A DNA stretch of 64,000 bases from positions 640,001-704,000 of the forward strand of contig JARUPY010000533.1 in NCBI GenBank assembly GCA_029817715.1, written 5' to 3'. A program made the position numbers and the translations under genes. This stretch comes from Melastoma dodecandrum (lineage: Eukaryota > Streptophyta > Magnoliopsida > Myrtales > Melastomataceae). The notes beneath the pieces are model-generated. The model worked only from the letters and a program-made list of their open reading frames with translations. It ran no database searches and was not told where the DNA came from. This document shows positions 37,380-52,383 of this stretch, piece by piece (the stretch's first letter is position 1; each line of letters begins with the position of its first letter).

Positions 37380-37778
37380 ACAGACTAATGCTATTTCTTC
37401 TCATAAACGAAAAAGAAAAAGGAAAAAGGGAAGAGCACTTGAGTTGATAGGTTATCACTGTCTCCTTAGCTGCATTTTTGATAGCCAACTCTTTCTCCCC
37501 CCTCCCTTTTTCCCAATCCATGTTACACCGACAGCATTGGAAGAAGCTCCCTGTGAGAAGATGATTCCGGTGAATGGCAACCCTCGAGGAACACGTTTTC
37601 TTATGTATAAAATCTTCTTTCCAATACCAGAAATGAACCGACCATCTCATCAAATAATTATTTGGAACTCACAACTAGATCAATCATTTGCTTTAATAGG
37701 CAATTAATTATAATGATTTGCTTTTTCTCTCTCGGGCTGCATGCGCGATTATTTGGGAAGTAGGGCTTTTTGTTAATA

Positions 37779-37801
37779 TTTTTTTTTTTTTTGGGGGGGG
37801 G
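37779..37801 (+). repeat. T(14)G(9) tract
   Basis: Third T-to-G homopolymer junction; the surrounding DNA has no gene. Confidence 0.85.
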
Positions 37802-39859
37802 AGGTCTCCGACGTGGCTCGTCATAGGCCACTCGTTCCCATATCTCTCGGGTGAATCCTCCCTGTTCGGAAGACGCTTTGAAGGGGGAGGGAGGGAGTTA
37901 GGGATGTTCAAATAAATCAAATAAATGAATAAAAAAGTTAGGTCGGGGGGCGAGCAAAATATTAAATTAAAACTATTCGGAGGCTTCAACCCAGGTCCTT
38001 CTTCCCCACCATCACAAAATGACCTCAACTCCAATAAAAACCTCATTATTTTTTAAATATCCCAATACTCGATCATTTTCGTAAAAACTAATCGAACCCC
38101 ACCTAATCTTGTCCAATCCCATCCGCCGCCAAGTCCGAGGTCCCTTGTATTATTTCAGAAGGGCGGGGGGGGATGATTACGTCGGAGTTGAGAAATTAGG
38201 TTATGATGCGACACTCATTTCTCCCTGTATTAAATAATTCGAAATTATCTGGAAAGAAAATTTTAAAAAGTAATGAACGAAAACTGTCGTTGTCAATCTT
38301 TAAAAGCATGGGGGGTGGGTCCAAAAATTTTGCATGGCTTTTGGTTTTTTTTTTTTTTGTTATTCCCCAGGACAGTAGTCAAACTTTGTGATATCAGCCT
38401 TCTCCCCTTCCTAACATTATTGTTCAAAATATGACCACACCTCCAAGAATTTTGTCAACCAAACAAAATATCCGCATGTCTAGCTATTGAATTTGTTTAC
38501 TCCGGTCGTCGGCCGGAGGCATCACGGACGTACTCTCTCGATCCGACTGACTGCGACTAGCGATTTAGATTGTACCGCCGCAGCAGATGAGGAATGGGAG
38601 TGTTTAGCAACAGAAATTCTGGACCACATATCTCAACTCAATTTATGGATCGACGGTCCATAACATAGGCCCAAAAAAGGAAAATTCAGGAAGGAGGTTA
38701 CCACGGATACATAGCATTCGAATGCTTGCTGGGGAAGGGATCACAAGCGACGGGATTATCAGGCGACGGACGACAACAGATCGATGAAGCGTCAAGCGAC
38801 AGTCAAACTGGGCGAGCAAGGAAACTCTACGACGAAGGCCAATGGGCGATACTGTCAATCAGTAAACTGTTAAGGACGGCTTCTCTCGGGATCCGGAAAG
38901 AGATTGTTGTCAAGTTTCCTCATATGGAAATGAGATATTCCATGGAGGCTTAAATGTAATATATGTGCAATATTACATTACCGTATATACGTAGGTCTAG
39001 CTTAATATAAATAGTTGTTCTTAGGCATTGTACAAACACATCTATCTACAAACGGACATATATTGTCATATTTTATCTTTTCAAGCATTCCAACATTCAA
39101 GACTCTCTTTGTGTTCCTGCGTGCATCGTCGATGGCATCCGTAAGTGCTTCCGCTTAAGGCTGCTCATCCGTTGTCTTCCTTCTTCTCTTCTTTCATTTC
39201 ATATGGCGACCACACCCTTCAACGAATCCTCCAAGCACTAGTTATCCGTAATGCAAGAGATTTTCGATGTGTTTGGATCCGGCTTGTCCGCGGTAACTTT
39301 CGAAACGAACGGGGATAATGCGTGGTCCACGCCTCGGCTGTTGCTACTACCTTCGACTATTCCAAGGTTGATTTTTCTAGGACGGAGGTGGACGTGTTCG
39401 CTTAACAATCGATCTCGTGCTGAATGCCAGTTCAACGGTCTGACCCACTCTTTTTTCTCTCTCTCTTACGGTAGGATATTTCTGGCAGGATATTCGCTCC
39501 CGAGCCCGACAAGTCCCGATCTTCCTCCGTTATCCCGAGGTCTCGAAGTGATCTGGATACCTTCGTCAATTCCACGAGTGGATCATCTCGATCCTGACGT
39601 TTGTCTTTGTCGATCACTTTCAATTCTCCTGATACAAGGAATGACCCCCCGGTTTATGTATAGAAAAGGGTTATTTCCACTTTCGGGCATCATCTCTTGT
39701 CTTAAGTAATTAACTTCGTATTTTTGCCCTCCCATGACATGTTCCTTTGCCATCGCCAACCATCCATATAAGTAAAGTAGTACTGTTGCATTCATGCCTG
39801 AGCGCATGTAATCCGTAGACCACGTGTGTCATCGCGACCTCTATGGATTGCATATTTGA

Positions 39860-42400
39860 CCGTTCTTCTCGGGGACGACAGGGACAAGCACATATTTGAT
39901 GCATACGAAAACGACTGCTGAATGGATTGCCGGAAGGGTCAGTAGAAATTGACCGAGAACCGATGGAACACCCTGAAGAAGCTCTTTGTACGGTAGTCCA
40001 ATTCCAGGTACCTTACGGTGCCAAGGGTTGAGCCGAGTTCGAGAATAAAATCCACTGATATGTTCTCTCTGACCTCACTTCAGTATTTCAATATGCTGCT
40101 ATAGTTCCAAGTGTACATTATGGTGAGGAAGCAGGATACAAAAGCAAGAGGAAGCCAGCCACCTTCCATGATCTCCGATGACACTGAACACAGGTAAGTG
40201 AATTCGATGGATCCAAAGACGAGCTAGAAACATAGAGCGAGGAATATATTGGTCTGCCTGATCAGAAGCATCATGACCGTCACCAAGGTCGTGCCGACTA
40301 TCATCACACCAAATTCCGTAATACTGGAGATGAAAAGGATCAGGAAATAAGAAAAGATAATCTACTCAACCATGCCTGAAAAGCAAAATGAAGATACTCT
40401 GGAATACGGAGACAATGCTTATGCACTCAGTTATCAAGAAGTAGTAGATGACCGGGAGATAAATCTGTCCTATTCACTTAGATGTATGAACAATCTTAAG
40501 CCCCGGGAAACACCGGAGCCATGGATTGCTTGAAACAAGAGAAGGTAGCAGAAATCATCACTTGACTGGAAATTGTGGTGGCAAGCGTTGCGACCACAAA
40601 AACAGGCCAAAAGAGACTACCTGCAGTTCAAAAGACAGACCAAGACGAGCTGGCGATGTGATCATCAAGGCAGCATGAACCTTCGCTGGGACAAAACTTG
40701 ATTCCTGACCTGGTACAACAGAATCATATAGAATGTTGCGAACAGAACCCAGGATTTTCATCAAATATCAGCTTGGCCTGTGTAAGCCAAGAGGAGACAA
40801 GGGAAGACAATACAAGTGAAGGAAATCTGCAAGGAAGACTCCTATTTGAGGTAACAAAGGCATTATAAGGAGAAAATTGCATTGTTGCAAAGATTCTGAA
40901 TAAATCACACTTGTATAGCTCGCACCAAGAAATGACCATGATCAGCAAACATCACCTCAGCTCCTACCTAATTTTGATAGGAAAATAGGCAATGGGAGCA
41001 GAATCTTAGGCAGGAAATTGTTGTCAACCAAGCTTCTTAGTCGAGATGTAAGAATATATAAACCTGTAATACAAAGAAAACAACCACCGAGTGCTTACCA
41101 TGCATTTTTGGAGTTCTTCCAGAAGAAATAATAGATGTAAGCAGGATTCACTGCCCACGAGACGAATATATCATACTGGAGAAGATTGTACAGTCCAATA
41201 GCTCCCAGCGAAAAGAACCACGCAGCCAGAATGGGAACAAACATGAAGGCCACTTTGCCCGTCCCGAATGTTGTATGCCAAACAACACTAGCAGGATCGC
41301 TATTGAGACGACAACAAGAGCACCTGCGAGTAACTTTTTTGCTAACTGTTAGGAATGCCAGCTAATAACATTTCAAGTAAAACAGAAAGGTCAACCAACG
41401 TAATTTAGTCTGTGCTCTAGTACCCTCAAAATCTGTCGAAATAAACTATAAATTTAGGGTAGTCTTAAACAGAACATAAGTAGCTAGACGTGATATTTAA
41501 AGATTCATCGGTCACCCATGTTTTCTATAATCCTCACTCTATATAGGCGTAAAAATTGTATTGTGTTAGAAAATTAACAGGTAACAGCAAAATTTGCACA
41601 TGAATTAGATGCACACCTGAACCGAAACCTTCGATTTTTCCTTGAAGCCCACTCACAGCAGACATCACTACGACAGGAAGAAATTTTATTCTGGTTGGTC
41701 CAACAAGGAAGTAATCATAAATTGAATGAGCAAATGCGAGCCCACTGCATGGTTTGACTGACTACTGTTATCAAGCTTGATGTTTCTTACCTTCAACGTT
41801 ATCATTGGCATTGAGCACCACGAAGACGTACTTAGCTAAGGGAATGAGAGCAATTGTATACAGAAGAAGCGACAAAGCACCCAACTTATTGACCTCGGAA
41901 GTAATGGTCACCTTGCTAAACACATTGGCGAAAACATACAACGGACTAGTGCCCAAGTCGCCATGTACCACGCCGAACGTCTGAAAGGCTTATCCAAGGG
42001 TCCCCATGATAGAAACATCCTGGTATCAACAATCATACTTGAGCGACACTCACAAGAACTACTGGGACAGATAGGTACCCCAATCACAACAAGAAACACC
42101 TCACAAACAGAAAGAAAGATCAAAGTTCCACAAAGTCGAGATCAAAAGGGAAAAGACCTTAGAGTGGTGATGACCGCCGGCACCAGCAATCTCCATCGCC
42201 TCAACGTCAAAGGAATCCAGCCTTCTGGCCTTCTTCACGAGCCTCCTCCTCATCATCATCGACTTCTGTCCATCCCTCAACTCATCCTGCCCGAAGAATG
42301 GCCGCTCCGGCGACTCCTACCTCACTTCCCCGCCGTCAACCCACCTTGTCTCCCCGCCGCTGACACTGCTGCCCTCCTCAATCTCATAGTCCTTCCCCAT
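39860..42400 (-). pseudogene. decayed KUP7/KUP12-type potassium transporter
   Basis: The order of a KUP7/KUP12-type gene is preserved but broken. The head (ATG 42400, MGKDYEIEEGSSVSGGETRW, later RRRLVKKARRLDSFDVEAME) has an in-frame TAG at codon 28 (42317-42319). The next block is clear ([37 protein letters not shown]), but the following exon (GGTFALYS through the GDG-LTP segment) is absent. Later blocks remain: MSAVSGLQGKIEGFG, then a span block with a one-base frameshift near 41270, FADHGHFLVRAIQ, SLFWPVFVVATLATTISSQ, and LVTVMMLLIRQTNIFLALCF followed at once by TAG (40224-40226). TGA interrupts LKYxSEVREN near 40080. Similarity fades after [22 protein letters not shown], so the cytosolic tail is missing. 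It cannot encode a working transporter. Confidence 0.88.
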
Positions 42401-45967
<3,567 letters not shown>

Positions 45968-46005
45968 CAAAGAAACAAGACAAACCCAATGGAAACAAGT
46001 GAAAA

Positions 46006-46047
46006 GGGGTAGGGCGGGAGTAGGGGAGGGGAAGGGAAGGGAAGGGT
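46006..46047 (+). promoter_or_regulatory. G-rich (C-rich in mRNA) tract in SPDS leader
   Basis: Seven or more runs of three to four G separated by one to three bases on the plus strand. In the SPDS leader (minus strand) this reads as CCCTTCCC repeats, a pyrimidine-rich 5' UTR; the DNA could form a G-quadruplex. Confidence 0.6.
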
Positions 46048-46144
46048 TGTCTTCGGGCTTCGGAATGGGATTCGGACAGGCGCGGAACAGAAAACACAAA
46101 CAAACACGACACTAACGCAACACAATCTTGGTGTGATGAAGCCC

Positions 46145-46152
46145 ATTTTATA
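46145..46152 (-). promoter_or_regulatory. TATA box of SPDS
   Basis: TATAAAAT on the minus strand, 178 bases before the start codon, implies transcription start near 46115-46120 and a leader of about 150 nt. Confidence 0.65.
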
Positions 46153-47025
46153 CCCCCGGTTGATGATGCGGCGGCGGCCGTCATATACATATTTGTATCA
46201 TTCAAATACAAGTTAACCTACACATAATTTTTAGGTATTCCTCAATTTTTTTATGAACTGGGAAAATTGAAAGATGCCCCCCACCCACTCACTACTCACG
46301 AATCTTACGCGCCTTTTAAAAAGAAATGTTATTATAATTAATGCGATCTAGACATATATTGCATTCGTTTGGGCCACACTCATCATTATTAAATCATGAT
46401 ACCTTAAAAGAGTAGAAAAAGGATCGCCTTCCCATTTCATACCAAAAGACGTGCTTCGTTCGTAATGATTGATGTTGGGTCGATTTCGGATTTCCCAATT
46501 CGGGGCGGTTCGTGGGCTGTCCGAAACCAGGTCAGGTCGTTCCCACGTTCATATTATTCATGTCACACGATTGCTTTACCGGACAGGCTGTTTTATTACC
46601 GCCAGCCGAGAAACAAAAATTCTGTCCAAGTTGTTTGTAATTCGTCCACGTTCATTGATTGTTGTTTGGGCCACTCTTGTCCTTGCACAGTTTTAGGCCC
46701 ATACTCTTCTTCCAAGTTTAGTTGGGCTGGCCCAATTATGGCCCAAATATCTTCAGGAGCCCATACACCGCCGCACCATCAATTTCAAGTCAAAGCAAAG
46801 AATAAAGTATTCGGAAGGATGGGCCTAACTTCCCTTTCGGTACGGACGTCCACTCCACTCCCCAACCCCCTGAAACGTCGGCTACTGGGCTCGTCCAGCC
46901 CATCACCCAATCGCCTCCCGCCACGCGTCCCTCCTTCCCACGATCTCCCCGCCGACACCCCGCCCACCCATCGCAATCCTTCAATGAATGCGCGACGCGT
47001 GTCCTCGTTCGGGTTTCCCGCTCCC

Positions 47026-47033
47026 TATTTATA
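47026..47033 (+). promoter_or_regulatory. TATA box of the U-box gene
   Basis: TATTTATA lies 67-74 bases before the ATG at 47100, fitting a transcription start near 47060 and a very short leader. Confidence 0.6.
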
Positions 47034-47099
47034 CTCTCCGCCGAGCTCGTCCTCATCAGATCATAAGAGAATAACAAAAAGATCAGGATAAATCGCTGC

Positions 47100-49169
47100 A
47101 TGATCCGCTTGGCTGATCCCACTCTCCGGGGGCTGACCTCCCCTGCAGTCCACCCACCCGAGTCAACGCCTCCGCCGGCGATGGTGTCTTCCCTTGTCGC
47201 TGTCGCGGTGTCCATTCTCGACCTCGCCTCCGCTGGGCGCCACTGCTTCCCTTGCAACAAGCGCAACGCCTCCTCGGCGGTCCGCTGCGTGTCTAACCTC
47301 CTTCTCCTGCTTGAGGAGCTTCGACCTGTGGCCGCATGGCCAGCCGCGTGCGCTTTCCACCTCTGCTTGTCCGAGCTCCACCCGGCCTTCCACAGATTGC
47401 GGAACCTGTTGGAGGACCTGAGCAGGGATGGAGGTCGAGTTTGGATGCTGATGCAATCACCCCTCGTGGCGGGGGAGTTTTATTGCCTGATGCGAGCGAT
47501 CGCGACTGCCATGGATGTCTTCCCGTGGGATGTTGCTGGCGGTGGAGTGGCCGCGGAGGTTCGGGAAGTCGTGGACCTTACTATCAGGCAGGTAAGGAAG
47601 CTTAGGTATGGCGTAGAACCATCCGATCGGAGAGTGATGAATGACGTGAATGCGATACTGAGTAATTTTGAGGCCAGGATCGTCCCTAATAGGAGCAGTC
47701 TGAGGGAAGTCCTCGATTATGTAGGGGTGCACGACTGGACTTCGTGTAACGAGGAGATTAGGGCTTTGGAGTGCGAGTTAGCAACCGAGCATGCTAGCAT
47801 TGAGAAAAGAGAGATTAAATTGGTGAGCGATCTGTTAGGACTAATGTGTTATTCCAGATCGGTTTGTTTTGAGGCGACAGATCGTTCTCAAAATCTAGAG
47901 AGAGGCGGTCAAGGAGAGGGACGCAAGGTAAAATTGCTGCAAAATGTTAATCCAGATGATTTTCAGTGTCCGATATCGCTCGAGTTGATGATGGACCCCG
48001 TGGTCACTTCTTCTGGGCATACATATGACCGGGGCTCGATTTTGAAGTGGTTTAGGGCTGGGAATTTCACATGTCCTAAGACAGGCGAGACTCTTTCGCA
48101 TAAGAAGCTCGTGCCGAACGTGGCACTTAAGCGGTTGATCGAGATTTATTGTGCAGAGAATAATAACCCTGTCTCCAAGTCTAGGAAAGTTGACAGGGAA
48201 GCAGTGCAGAAGGTTTTGACCGCAAGCTTAGTAGCCCAGAATGCTGTGAGATTACTTGCTGAATATCTTGTAAGTCAACTTGAACGCGGAACTGATCCTG
48301 AGCAGAACAAAGCTGCTTATGAGATCAGGGCTCTTGCCAAGAGAAATACTTTGAATCGTTCCAGCTTGGTGGAAGCAGGCTGTATTCCTCACCTTCTAAG
48401 GATGTTATCTTCAAAAGATTCGTCAATGCAAGAGAATGCTATAGCTGCACTGCTGAATGTATCAAAGCATTCAGCTGGCAAGGCTATTATAGTGGATAAT
48501 GGTGGTCTGGCAGCGGTGGCAAATATTCTCAAAAATGGACTTAATGTGGAAGGAAGGCAGCATGCAGCCGCTACTTTGTTTTATCTCTCTTCGGTTGAAG
48601 AGAATCAGAGGTTAATCGGGGAAATTCCAGAAACCATCCAGGTTTTAGTGAAGATGGCGACAGATGGATCAGATCGTGGAAAGAAGAACGCACTAGTTGC
48701 AATCTTTGGCCTGCTCCCACATCAAAGCAACCACAGGAGGGTTATTGCCGCAGGTGCAATTCCCTTGCTCAAGGAACAGCTGAAGTCGTGTCCCAGGGAA
48801 GATATCGCAACTGATTGCCTAGCTGTTCTCTCGTGTCTTGCTGGAAATCGTGAGGGAGCAAACGTCATTTTGTGCACAGGAGTGTTGTGCATAGTTGCAG
48901 GGATTCTGAATTCATCAACTTCAAGGGTAGGAAGAGAACTCTGCGTCATCCTATTGCTGAATATCTGCAATAATGGAGGAACAGAGGTCGTCTCTCATTT
49001 GGCAGAATCCACCTCGCTAATGACATCGCTATATTCATTGCTGAGCGAAGGCACTCCACGCGCAAGCAAGAAGGCCAGTAGTCTCATCAGAATTCTTCAG
49101 GATTACTCTGAGAAAAGGTCCCACATCCAACCACTGTTCCTTCAAGAACGATATGTCCATGCATGGTAA
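47100..49169 (+). CDS. PUB19: U-box/ARM-repeat E3 ubiquitin ligase, PUB18/19-like, single exon
   Basis: 689 aa in one exon, as is normal for this subgroup. After an N-terminal head (LTSPAVHPPESTPPPAM) comes the UND region with RNASSAVRCVSNLLLLLEELR, LSELHPAFHRLRNLLEDLSRDG and RVWMLMQSPLVAGEF. The U-box at about 284-357 is intact: DDFQCPISLELMMDPVVTSSGHTYDRGSILKWF, then FTCPKTGETL and VPNVALKRLIEIYC. Residues ~370-675 are ARM repeats (AAYEIRALAKRN, AIAALLNVSKHS, AAATLFYLSSVEENQ, ALVAIFGLLPH). In Arabidopsis PUB18/19 act on ABA and drought responses; the same role here is an inference. The start at 47100 gives the family-like leader MIRLADPTLRGL. The 3' flank is tandemly duplicated. Confidence 0.94.
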   Translation: MIRLADPTLRGLTSPAVHPPESTPPPAMVSSLVAVAVSILDLASAGRHCFPCNKRNASSAVRCVSNLLLLLEELRPVAAWPAACAFHLCLSELHPAFHRLRNLLEDLSRDGGRVWMLMQSPLVAGEFYCLMRAIATAMDVFPWDVAGGGVAAEVREVVDLTIRQVRKLRYGVEPSDRRVMNDVNAILSNFEARIVPNRSSLREVLDYVGVHDWTSCNEEIRALECELATEHASIEKREIKLVSDLLGLMCYSRSVCFEATDRSQNLERGGQGEGRKVKLLQNVNPDDFQCPISLELMMDPVVTSSGHTYDRGSILKWFRAGNFTCPKTGETLSHKKLVPNVALKRLIEIYCAENNNPVSKSRKVDREAVQKVLTASLVAQNAVRLLAEYLVSQLERGTDPEQNKAAYEIRALAKRNTLNRSSLVEAGCIPHLLRMLSSKDSSMQENAIAALLNVSKHSAGKAIIVDNGGLAAVANILKNGLNVEGRQHAAATLFYLSSVEENQRLIGEIPETIQVLVKMATDGSDRGKKNALVAIFGLLPHQSNHRRVIAAGAIPLLKEQLKSCPREDIATDCLAVLSCLAGNREGANVILCTGVLCIVAGILNSSTSRVGRELCVILLLNICNNGGTEVVSHLAESTSLMTSLYSLLSEGTPRASKKASSLIRILQDYSEKRSHIQPLFLQERYVHAW

Positions 49170-49224
49170 TAAGTTTCTGGGTGAATATATTAGCGGGTAA
49201 CTCGGAGAGAAGCATCGAGGGAAG

Positions 49225-49359
49225 TCCAGCTTAATTTTTGTAGCTGGGTCCATTCGTAACTCTTGTATATAAGTCTTTTTCCTGGTATATCATCATAAGA
49301 ATGTACAGTATAGATTATATAACCCAAAAGACAAACCAACATTCGTTTAAGCAAAATCT
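49225..49359. repeat. tandem duplicate unit 1 (3' flank)
   Basis: From TCCAGCTTAATTTTTG through TTGTATATAAGTCTTTTTC to a CAAAATCTT end. It repeats with about 85-90% identity by eye at 49384-49518, offset about 159 bases. Confidence 0.8.
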
Positions 49360-49383
49360 TAAAAAAATGAACAATAGGGGAAC

Positions 49384-49518
49384 TCCAGCTTAATTTTTGC
49401 AGCTGGATCCATTTGTAACTCTTGTATATACGTCTTTTTCTGGGTATATCAGTACAAGAATGTACAGCATAGATTGTATACTACAAAAGCAAACTGAAAA
49501 TCGCTTAAACAAAATCTT
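49384..49518. repeat. tandem duplicate unit 2 (3' flank)
   Basis: Second copy of the unit at 49225-49359, with CTCCAGCTTAATTTTTGC and TTGTATATACGTCTTTTTC. Its right end is about 40 bases from the receptor kinase stop codon (49561). Confidence 0.8.
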
Positions 49519-49560
49519 GATCTTCCCTCTTGTTTCTTATGTAACTCAAGTTACTATCTG

Positions 49561-52383
49561 TCATCCTGTTATGGGGAGCTGGGGCTTGTTCTTAGTTGAT
49601 AATTCAAGCACATGTTCGAGTTTTGAGACTACTTTCTCCATTGATGGCCTTTGCTGTTTAAGCCCTGTGCAGGACAATGCCAGCTTGAGTACGAGGTCAA
49701 AACCTTCAGCTGTGTACTCTCCATTGATCTTGGGATCTGCAAACTCTGCTATACTACCACCTCTGGTAAGGACCTTGGCCTGGAGCACATATAAACAGAA
49801 TAATATAATAGACCAGTCAGTCAACGGATTTACCCGCCTCGGCTTGGAAAGGAAAGAAGTAAGGGGGGGAACTTGAAGATGAGAATACTCAACCATTCGA
49901 TCAATAGGCATCGGCCGGTTCAAGTTCAGGTTGATAACCCTCTGGCCTGATAGCAACTGCAGAAGAACTATACCGAAGCTGTACACATCTCCTGAAGCAT
50001 TAACACGATGGTTCCTTCTATACTCAGGGTCCACATAACCGAATGTGCCCCGGACTTCCGAACTCACAAAGGATTGACCTATGTCCATCACTTTGGACAG
50101 TCCAAAATCCGAGAGCTTGGCTTGGAAGTTGGCACTGAGAAGTATGTTCGTAGGCTGGAATAGAGGATCAAAGGTAAGCATCTTTACATGGTCGAAAGAG
50201 AAGAGTCCGCCAGAGGACTCGAGGATTTACCTTGATATCCCGATGAACGATGCAGCCTTCTGGATATGTATGGAGAAACCATAGTCCTCTTGCGCTGTCG
50301 ATGGCTATTTGTAGTCTTGTGGTCCATGGAAGAGCTTTATCTTTGCCTATAGTTTATTTACTTTCAGGTCGACAAAGTAGATTTCGTTGTCCATGAACAA
50401 AGAAAAGAAGCAACATGGAGACGGCCACATACCAAATAGCCACTCCGAGAGATTTCCATTGTGACAAAGCTCGTAGATCAAGAAACATTCTTCTTCATTC
50501 TCACAGAAGCCGAAGAGAGTGACCAGGTTTGGATGCTGGACATCTGACATGCTTGTTACTTCCCGGACATATGTGTCCCCTTGTCCTTCCTTGATTATAT
50601 GCTTCACTGCGACATGCTGACCATTCGATAATATGCCTTTGTACACTCTTCCTGTAAAAAGAAAAAATGTTTTCACTTGAACTAAGTCATTCCTTAACAA
50701 AATGTTCATGTTCAGTTCTTCGTATAGATTGCAGGCATTGGCTTAAACTCGTGGAGAAGGGATTGGAAAAAGAAACATTACACTTCACTTCAAACAATAC
50801 GATGCTATGCTAATTGGGGCATTACGAAGCAGAAAGCAGCTCTGCGGCCAGCGCAGGTTTAGTCTCTTTTGCCTGCACTTTTTTCTTTATATGCTGGACA
50901 ACTATTCGGACACACAAGTGGGGCCACAGCAATTCTATGCGGAAACAAATCTTATTATGTAATGCTTTCCTTTGACCTACTGAAAAAAAAAATCAAATTC
51001 TGATTGAATGTTTTCCCGCTCTCCTTTCAGATATTTAAGCAGTAAGACTATCTCGGACGAATGAGACAACAAAAGCATCACTATCTGTAACAGACCTACT
51101 ATGAAGCGAAAAAGTAGTTCTTTTAAAGGTACGTCTCTTTGCTAAAAGAAGTTCTAGTGTTCAATAGTACGTTGCTGAGAAATCCGAATATCATACCTGC
51201 TACTCCTTGGCCGATAAAATTTACAGGACTTAGATTGTCTGTTGCCGAATAAACTTCCTTTATGGATATCTTCATACCGCTCAAATCTTCTGAGTCCGAA
51301 ACTTCTAACTCTGTCGAGAACACAACTGTCCAATTCAACCATCAGTCCTAAGGAAAAAGAAAGGTCTGCGCTTTTCTGTTGTAATTTCAGAAAGTACCTT
51401 TCTCTTTAATAGGAGGAACTGCTGCAGTCCTCCTCCCTAGAAACAACAGTATGGACACAATCGCGACTGCTACTGCAATTCCCGACATAATCCCAATTAG
51501 GATCCACATGCCTGTTGTCATGTCCAAAACCACCAGAAATTTAAGAAATTCCATCTCTCTGTAGGTTCTCGCCATTTACTGTATCAAGAGGACACTAGAG
51601 AAATTTACCTGTCTTGGACTTGATGTCGCCTCTTCTCGTCACAGGTTCATCTGATAGGAATCCACAAAAAATAAGGATGGAAGAGAATTTTAATTCCCTG
51701 ACAGATTGTGACTTATGGTCACTGCAAACGGTAATTGGATTTCTTTTACCTATGGCAATACTCTGATTTCCCAGGCACTGGTACGTCTCCTGAAGCCAGT
51801 TCTTATCTTCAAGTCGATCACTTGTCAACACGATCAATGCAGAAAATCTGCAAATATCAGCTTCTGCCTTGGAATTGTTACCTCCATACTGCGATGACCC
51901 ACCAATGTCTTCCCATTTTGCTGCGCACGAAGTGCAAGCCTTATCTGGAAACTGGCAGGCTTCTTTCAAATTGTTAAGCCCCTCACCTAGCCTGTCCTGA
52001 ACATCCTTGATCGTGAAGTTGGAGCAGCCGCTGCCTCCACTCGTGAGATTCTCGACCCCGCATTGCGAGATGTCTTTATCAGTTGTCAAGCAGCTGTTCT
52101 GCTCTTGGGAATCGAGGAAAATCTGCCCGGTAGTCAAGCTGGCCCTCTGTGCCAGAGCATAGAGATACTCGTTGAAGGCCTCGCCACAACAATCGCGCCC
52201 TATGAATCCTCCCCAGCTGGCATTTATGCAGTTCTGTTTGCTCTGATACAATGCCAATCCGCCATTGATGGAGCAGTTTGCTGCCTGATCTTGTGACGAT
52301 ACGGTGTTTAGGGCGATCGCCAAACCGAACAAGATCGACAATAGCCAGATGTCGACAGGTGGTTTATCGAGTCGGGTTGTCAT
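49561..52383 (-). CDS. SPARK-domain receptor-like protein kinase, 8 exons
   Basis: Exons 51750-52383, 51609-51650, 51398-51511, 51197-51310, 50433-50651, 50231-50346, 49894-50154 and 49561-49779 give 572 aa. A signal peptide (~1-30, LLSILFGLAIALNTVSS) leads a Cys-rich extracellular SPARK domain (~35-195; CSINGGLALYQSKQNC, CCGEAFNEYLYALAQR, CTSCAAKWEDIG). A single span follows at ~228-250 (MWILIGIMSGIAVAVAIVSILLF). The kinase has a glycine loop (GQGVAGRVYKG), VAVK (Lys 318), HRDIKPTN (Asp 411), SDFG (Asp 429) and GTFGYVDPEY; all catalytic residues are present, so it is an active RD-type kinase by sequence. The ligand is unknown; SPARK proteins include symbiosis- and development-related receptors. 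The strong run of phase-1 introns in the ectodomain/juxtamembrane part is typical of RLKs. Confidence 0.92.

Larger units (their letters stand above)
36708..39859. other. intergenic, repeat-rich; possible LTR-like remnant
   Basis: Bases 36708-38460 are AT-rich with homopolymer tracts and no gene. Bases 38560-39240 look different: more GC-balanced, with a TATAAATAG-like box at about 39007, a T-rich stretch, then ATATGGCGACCACAC near 39201. The order (promoter-like box, then a short leader) resembles a decayed LTR, but no terminal repeats, primer site or polyprotein was identified. The frames at 39238-39709 on both strands are unrecognised. Part of this region probably replaced the 3' end of the pseudogene. 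Confidence 0.35.
45968..47099. other. divergent promoter region, SPDS (-) and PUB (+)
   Basis: It holds both leaders and TATA boxes. Between 46200 and 47000 one long plus-strand frame exists (46465-47091) but is not family-like and is likely chance in GC-rich DNA. Confidence 0.5.

Noticed and set aside
32122..42400. The two KUP loci as a recent tandem duplication
   Set aside because: Their protein signatures belong to different KUP subgroups (KUP3-like versus KUP7/KUP12-like), so the neighbourhood is old or coincidental.
46465..47091. Long plus-strand ORF of 208 codons upstream of the U-box gene
   Set aside because: It resembles no family, overlaps the U-box TATA box and its short leader, and GC-rich DNA favours such chance frames.
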